A stretch of 64,000 nt of DNA from an uncultured Draconibacterium sp. (GTDB taxonomy: Bacteria > Bacteroidota > Bacteroidia > Bacteroidales > Prolixibacteraceae). The stretch is taken from the NCBI RefSeq assembly GCF_963674925.1, contig NZ_OY771649.1, positions 1,240,001 to 1,304,000 of the forward strand, read 5' to 3'. Below the pieces are notes generated by a model that ran no database searches, was not told where the DNA came from, and saw only the letters and a program-made list of their open reading frames with translations. The number at the start of each line of letters is the position of its first letter. Within the stretch, counting starts at the first letter, position 1. Below, one piece after another: positions 61,057-64,000 of the stretch. A program made the position numbers and the translations under genes.

Positions 61057-61905
61057 ATGTTTCCCATTGAAATGATGTGTAAAGTATTAGGAGTAAGCAG
61101 AAGTGGATTTTATTTCTGGTTAAAAAGGAAGCCCTCAAAACGGGCACTTGAAAATGACGATTTAATGGAACAGATACGAGTGATACATAAAAAGAGCAAA
61201 GGAACTTACGGAAGTCCACGCATCTGCGAGGAACTTAAGAAAGGTTATGTTCATGTATCACGACGCCGTATCGCCAGGTTGATGAAAAAAGCTAATATCC
61301 GCAGCACCACAAAAAAACGTTTTAAATGCACTACCGAATCCAGACACCAGTTCCCAGTTGCACCGAACCTGTTGAACCGGGAGTTCAAAGTGGATCAGCA
61401 AGGAAAAGTATGGGTTTCTGACATTACTTATATCCGAACCACCGAAGGCTGGTTATACCTGACTGTTATTATAGATCTATGTGATCGAAAGGTAATTGGA
61501 TGGTCTACAAGCAATACGCTTAAAACCAATGAAACAGTTGTTCCTGCATGGAAAATGGCAGTTACAAACCGACCAATAACTGATAATCTGATTTTTCATT
61601 CTGACAGGGGAATACAATACGCCTGTACAGAGTTTAAAGAACTTCTGGCAACAAATCCATGTGTAAAACAAAGTATGAGCAGAAAAGCAGATTGTTGGGA
61701 TAATGCAGTTGCTGAAAGCTTTTTTAAAACCTTAAAAACAGAATGGATTTACAGAAATAAGTATGCCACGAAAAAGCATGCGAGAGTTTCTGTTTTTGAA
61801 TATATAGAAACCTGGTACAATACGCAGAGAAGCCATTCTTCTTTGAATTATTTGTCACCGGAAGAATTTGGAGAATTAATGAACAAACAAAAATTGGCAG
61901 CATAG
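61057..61905 (+). CDS. IS3-family transposase OrfB (integrase core)
   Basis: A 282-residue catalytic part. It has the HTH_21-like KSKGTYGSPRICEEL region and the rve DDE core: Asp in WVSDITYIRT, Asp in FHSDRGIQYA and Glu in NAVAESFFKTLKTEW. The ending YNTQRSHSSLNYLSPEEF is the standard IS3 C-terminus. All catalytic residues are present. It is normally made as an OrfAB fusion by frameshifting at 60988. Confidence 0.93.
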   Translation: MFPIEMMCKVLGVSRSGFYFWLKRKPSKRALENDDLMEQIRVIHKKSKGTYGSPRICEELKKGYVHVSRRRIARLMKKANIRSTTKKRFKCTTESRHQFPVAPNLLNREFKVDQQGKVWVSDITYIRTTEGWLYLTVIIDLCDRKVIGWSTSNTLKTNETVVPAWKMAVTNRPITDNLIFHSDRGIQYACTEFKELLATNPCVKQSMSRKADCWDNAVAESFFKTLKTEWIYRNKYATKKHARVSVFEYIETWYNTQRSHSSLNYLSPEEFGELMNKQKLAA

Positions 61906-62037
61906 CTTAACTGATTGTCCACTTTTTTGTTGCAAGTTCAAAAAGTTTCACGGGGCAATCGTCCTTCCTTGCTCGCAGGGAAGGATAAGAGGATGGGTAT
62001 AAACAAGTACTTCTATTTAATGAACTTTTAGACATAA

Positions 62038-62065
62038 AAAAATCCGGGAAAACCCCGGATTTTTC
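62038..62065 (-). terminator. Terminator of the DUF4252 gene
   Basis: Stem AAAATCCGGG-type arm with CCCGGATTTT, AAAAC loop, and A/T tracts on both sides, 33 bases after the stop on the minus strand. Confidence 0.85.
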
Positions 62066-62098
62066 ATAGATATGGATAGATTAAAATAGTAACCTTAA

Positions 62099-62599
62099 TT
62101 ATTCAAAATCACCTACATCAACATTAATAGCTTTAGTGATCTTACCAATACTTTGCGGATCGATTATTCCACTGATACTGATCAGCGCATTATCATCTCC
62201 GCCGACTACAAGAATCAGATCTGATATCTTTCCATCACCGGCATCGCGTGCCAGGAAACGAACAATTTCATCGTCTTCGGTTACTTCCATCAACACTTCA
62301 AAATCGTTGTTTTTAAAAAAACCATCAGCTTCCAGTTCTTTGTAAAAATCAAGCTTTTCATTTAAGGCATCATCTTCTACCGATAAAATGCGTACTCCGT
62401 TTAATCCGGACAATAATTCCTGAGTGTCTTTATCGCCTGTTTCAATTTGGGCAGCAAACCCAAGTAATTTACCGGAAATATTCACGGTGGTCATTCCCTT
62501 TTGGTTGGCATATTTCTCGAAGAGCTTGTCAACCGGGCTTTTTTGTGCAAGCACTGCCATGGGCAATACAACTGCTAAAATCAATAATAACTTCTTCAT
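62099..62599 (-). CDS. DUF4252-like exported protein
   Basis: A 166-residue protein with a signal peptide (about 1-18, ending VLAQ). The mature part opens SPVDKLFEKYANQKGMTTVNISGKLL, the typical DUF4252 start, and ends with a DLILVVGGDDNALISISG segment. Function unknown. The ATG at 62599 (MKKLLLIL) is used because the signal peptide begins there. In Bacteroidota these genes often follow ECF sigma/anti-sigma pairs, as here. Confidence 0.82.
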   Translation of the reverse strand: MKKLLLILAVVLPMAVLAQKSPVDKLFEKYANQKGMTTVNISGKLLGFAAQIETGDKDTQELLSGLNGVRILSVEDDALNEKLDFYKELEADGFFKNNDFEVLMEVTEDDEIVRFLARDAGDGKISDLILVVGGDDNALISISGIIDPQSIGKITKAINVDVGDFE

Positions 62600-62717
62600 G
62601 ATATTCGTTTTTATTTGTTTGTACTTTTCTGTTTCCACTCAGAACTTGCAGAATGCGCGCCAACTACATCGTTTCTGAATGCTCTTTTCTCTATTTTAAG
62701 TCGAAGCCGTTGTTTTT

Positions 62718-63287
62718 TTACAGGCTGTCGATATCCTGTAACGGGCTACTTGCTTCTGTTGCTTCAATTTTTTCAATTCCTTCGTAAAACTCTACTACCG
62801 GCTCGGTGGCTTTTTTAACAGGTTCACTTCCTTTTCTTAGCTTTTCGAACTCCGATAAGTGCACCATTCCCTCGTTGTACTTACTGCCAACAAACTGTAG
62901 TGTTTTGGCTGCGTAAGCATAAGCTTCTTTCGGATCTTTAAAAGTATCCTCAAAAGGTTTTTGCTGCTCCTGGTAAAAAAGGAAACCACCCAAAACAATA
63001 ATTACTGATGCAGCAATTCCGGTAACCGTTTTCCACATGGTGAGGTATTTCGTTTTATCGCGGTGCTCGTTTTCCAGAATGTAATCCATCACATCCTCTT
63101 CAATGGTCGGATCATCTGCTGCTCCTGCCAGCTCTGATATACCTCCGAAAAAATCGGTGTATTCTGCCAACTCTTCGGCTACCTGGCCCGACTGAAAATA
63201 AACATTCAGTTGTTGCTCTTCAGCCTCGGTGGTTTCGCCATCAAAGTAGCGTTGCAGTAATCGTAGTATTTCTTGTGTTTCCATCAT
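62718..63287 (-). CDS. Membrane protein, putative anti-sigma factor
   Basis: A 189-residue protein. The N-terminal part (about 1-70) has ILRLLQRYFDGETTEAEEQQLNVYF, the short helical element seen at the start of many Bacteroidota anti-sigma factors. One membrane helix lies at about 85-103 (TVTGIAASVIIVLGGFLFY), with a charged periplasmic tail. The gene overlaps the end of the sigma gene by 47 bases, which supports coupled expression. A double ATG allows a start at 63284. Confidence 0.7.
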   Translation of the reverse strand: MMETQEILRLLQRYFDGETTEAEEQQLNVYFQSGQVAEELAEYTDFFGGISELAGAADDPTIEEDVMDYILENEHRDKTKYLTMWKTVTGIAASVIIVLGGFLFYQEQQKPFEDTFKDPKEAYAYAAKTLQFVGSKYNEGMVHLSEFEKLRKGSEPVKKATEPVVEFYEGIEKIEATEASSPLQDIDSL

Positions 63288-63786
63288 TTCTATTCATTTT
63301 TAAATATTCATCGCGCACTTTTTTTCGTGCCCTCGAAAGGTTTACCCTTATCGCATTTCGTTGTAGTCCGGTTGCCTCTTCAATTTCGTCGTACGAGAGT
63401 TGTTCAATATCTCGCATGTGCATTATATTCTGCTGCAATTCGGGCAGTTGCCGTATCAGCATTTTTATTTGTTCTGCCGACTCACCTAACTCAACTTTTG
63501 AATGAACGTCTATCGTTTTCGCCTTTAATCTTCGGTCTGTGTCTTCATCTATCGGAACGGTTTTGTTTGCTCTAATCACATCAAGGCACCGATTCCGAGT
63601 CATTCGCATGGCAAAGGCCTCAATGTTTTCAACTTCGTCGAGCGTTTCCTTTCGTTGCCATAATTTCAGGAACACATCCTGCACCACATCCCGTGCCTGA
63701 TCTTCGTCGTGTAAAAAGTGCGTCGCGAATCGAAGCAGCTTGTTACTGACCGGTAGTACACTTGTTTTAAAATCTTTGGCAACCAT
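63241..63786 (-). CDS. ECF-type RNA polymerase sigma factor
   Basis: A 181-residue sigma factor with region 2 (about 15-80: HDEDQARDVVQDVFLKLWQRKE and AFAMRMTRNRCLDVIRA) and region 4 (about 110-165: LPELQQNIMHMRDIEQLSYDEIEEATGL and NAIRVNLSRARKKVR). The ATG at 63786 is preferred over 63825 because GGAG precedes it. It forms a sigma/anti-sigma/DUF4252 group resembling the ECF operon at the left end of the window, though not closely related in sequence. Confidence 0.9.
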   Translation of the reverse strand: MVAKDFKTSVLPVSNKLLRFATHFLHDEDQARDVVQDVFLKLWQRKETLDEVENIEAFAMRMTRNRCLDVIRANKTVPIDEDTDRRLKAKTIDVHSKVELGESAEQIKMLIRQLPELQQNIMHMRDIEQLSYDEIEEATGLQRNAIRVNLSRARKKVRDEYLKMNRNDGNTRNTTITATLL

Positions 63787-63899
63787 GTGCTCCTTTGTTT
63801 TGTTTTCGTTTTTGCTTGTTTTCAAAGTTAAGACGCCACCGTTACAAAAGCATTACATCGCTTGGTTATTTTTTTCATCAAAAACATTATATAAACAAA

Positions 63900-63922
63900 A
63901 AAGGCCGCCACTGGCGACCTTT
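63900..63922 (-). terminator. Terminator for the gene at the right edge
   Basis: Stem AAAGGCCGCC/GGCGACCTTT with one mismatch and an ACT loop; on the minus strand it is followed by a T run. It lies 32 bases beyond the stop codon of the partial gene. Confidence 0.75.
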
Positions 63923-63953
63923 CTTCATATCTCTTGAAAAAACTTTTCACTTA

Positions 63954-64000
63954 TTACAATAAACCTCTGCCTTTTAGCAGTGGCTCAATTCCCGGTTCTT
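63954..64000 (-). CDS. 3' end of a minus-strand gene cut by the window edge
   Basis: Only the last 14 codons or so are present, reading EPGIEPLLKGRGLL before a TAA at 63954-63956. The terminator just downstream supports a real gene end. The product cannot be identified. Confidence 0.4.
   Translation of the reverse strand, partial: EPGIEPLLKGRGLL

Larger units (their letters stand above)
60667..61934 (+). mobile_element. IS3-family insertion sequence (IS150/IS3-like)
   Basis: About 1268 bases with imperfect terminal inverted repeats: TGCTAC...GGACAGTAGGTTAAG at the left and (read inward) TGCAAC...GGACAATCAGTTAAG at the right. Two reading frames, orfA and orfB, are joined by a -1 frameshift site. 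The target duplication is not clear from flanks. Related TATACCC-type sequences flank it in opposite orientation (60566 onward and up to 62003), so it may have landed in a palindromic repeat. Confidence 0.87.

Noticed and set aside
1..64000. tRNA, rRNA or tmRNA genes
   Set aside because: I looked through the intergenic regions and found no cloverleaf or conserved rRNA segment; a covariance search would be needed to exclude small RNAs.

Overview
The window looks like a chromosome segment of a marine or gut-type Bacteroidota, probably an anaerobic or microaerobic member of the Marinilabiliales/Prolixibacteraceae. Evidence is the AT-rich bias, TAnnTTTG-type promoter elements, few Shine-Dalgarno sites, paired secreted sulfatases, GH127/GH10 glycosidases, an Rnf complex, a single-chain pyruvate:ferredoxin oxidoreductase and a four-subunit 2-oxoacid:ferredoxin oxidoreductase. 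The genus is an inference; no rRNA or tRNA gene is present.

Layout. 0-2.5 kb: a Nudix-type regulator, then an ECF sigma factor with two envelope partners. 2.5-7.4 kb (minus): a small membrane protein, two tandem sulfatases behind an inverted repeat, and ribBA. 7.4-15.3 kb (minus): penicillin-binding protein 1C and a thioester alpha-2-macroglobulin lipoprotein. 15.5-18.0 kb: a KefG/KefC-like pair. 18.3-23.8 kb: rseC-rnfBCDGEA. 24-28.8 kb: an AAA ATPase and nifJ. 28.8-29.7 kb: a REP-associated tyrosine transposase amid REP-like palindromes. 29.7-32.7 kb: a GH127-type glycosidase.

33.0-42.1 kb is the most unusual part. Seven units of small, mostly unrecognised minus-strand genes are separated by imperfect palindromes built like integron attC sites: outer GTT.../...AAC boxes, short unpaired spacers, inner complementary boxes and a variable tip. 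The box at the 5' side of most genes is complementary to the box just after its stop codon, as expected of a circularisable integron cassette. The core sequences are not the usual GTTRRRY and no integrase gene lies in the window. Two almost identical 1691-bp IS1182-like elements sit in two of these sites at the same point, each with a 4-bp ACGG duplication.

42.4-51.3 kb (minus): two unknown proteins, palindrome clusters, a GH10 xylanase, an outer-membrane barrel, a DUF4382 lipoprotein, a C_GCAxxG_C_C protein, a beta-lactamase-fold hydrolase and an acyltransferase-3/ankyrin fusion. 51.6-56.4 kb (plus): an AraC-HTH/TPR membrane regulator, then an alpha/beta hydrolase overlapping a hybrid histidine kinase. 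56.5-59.3 kb (minus): korDABC. 59.6-64 kb: an exported NIF3-family protein, an IS3-family element with an A6G frameshift site, a DUF4252 protein, a second ECF sigma/anti-sigma pair, and the edge of one more gene.

The metabolic core fits together: NifJ and Kor reduce ferredoxin, and Rnf couples its oxidation by NAD+ to ion transport. The sulfatases, GH127 and GH10 enzymes point to use of sulfated and hemicellulosic polysaccharides.
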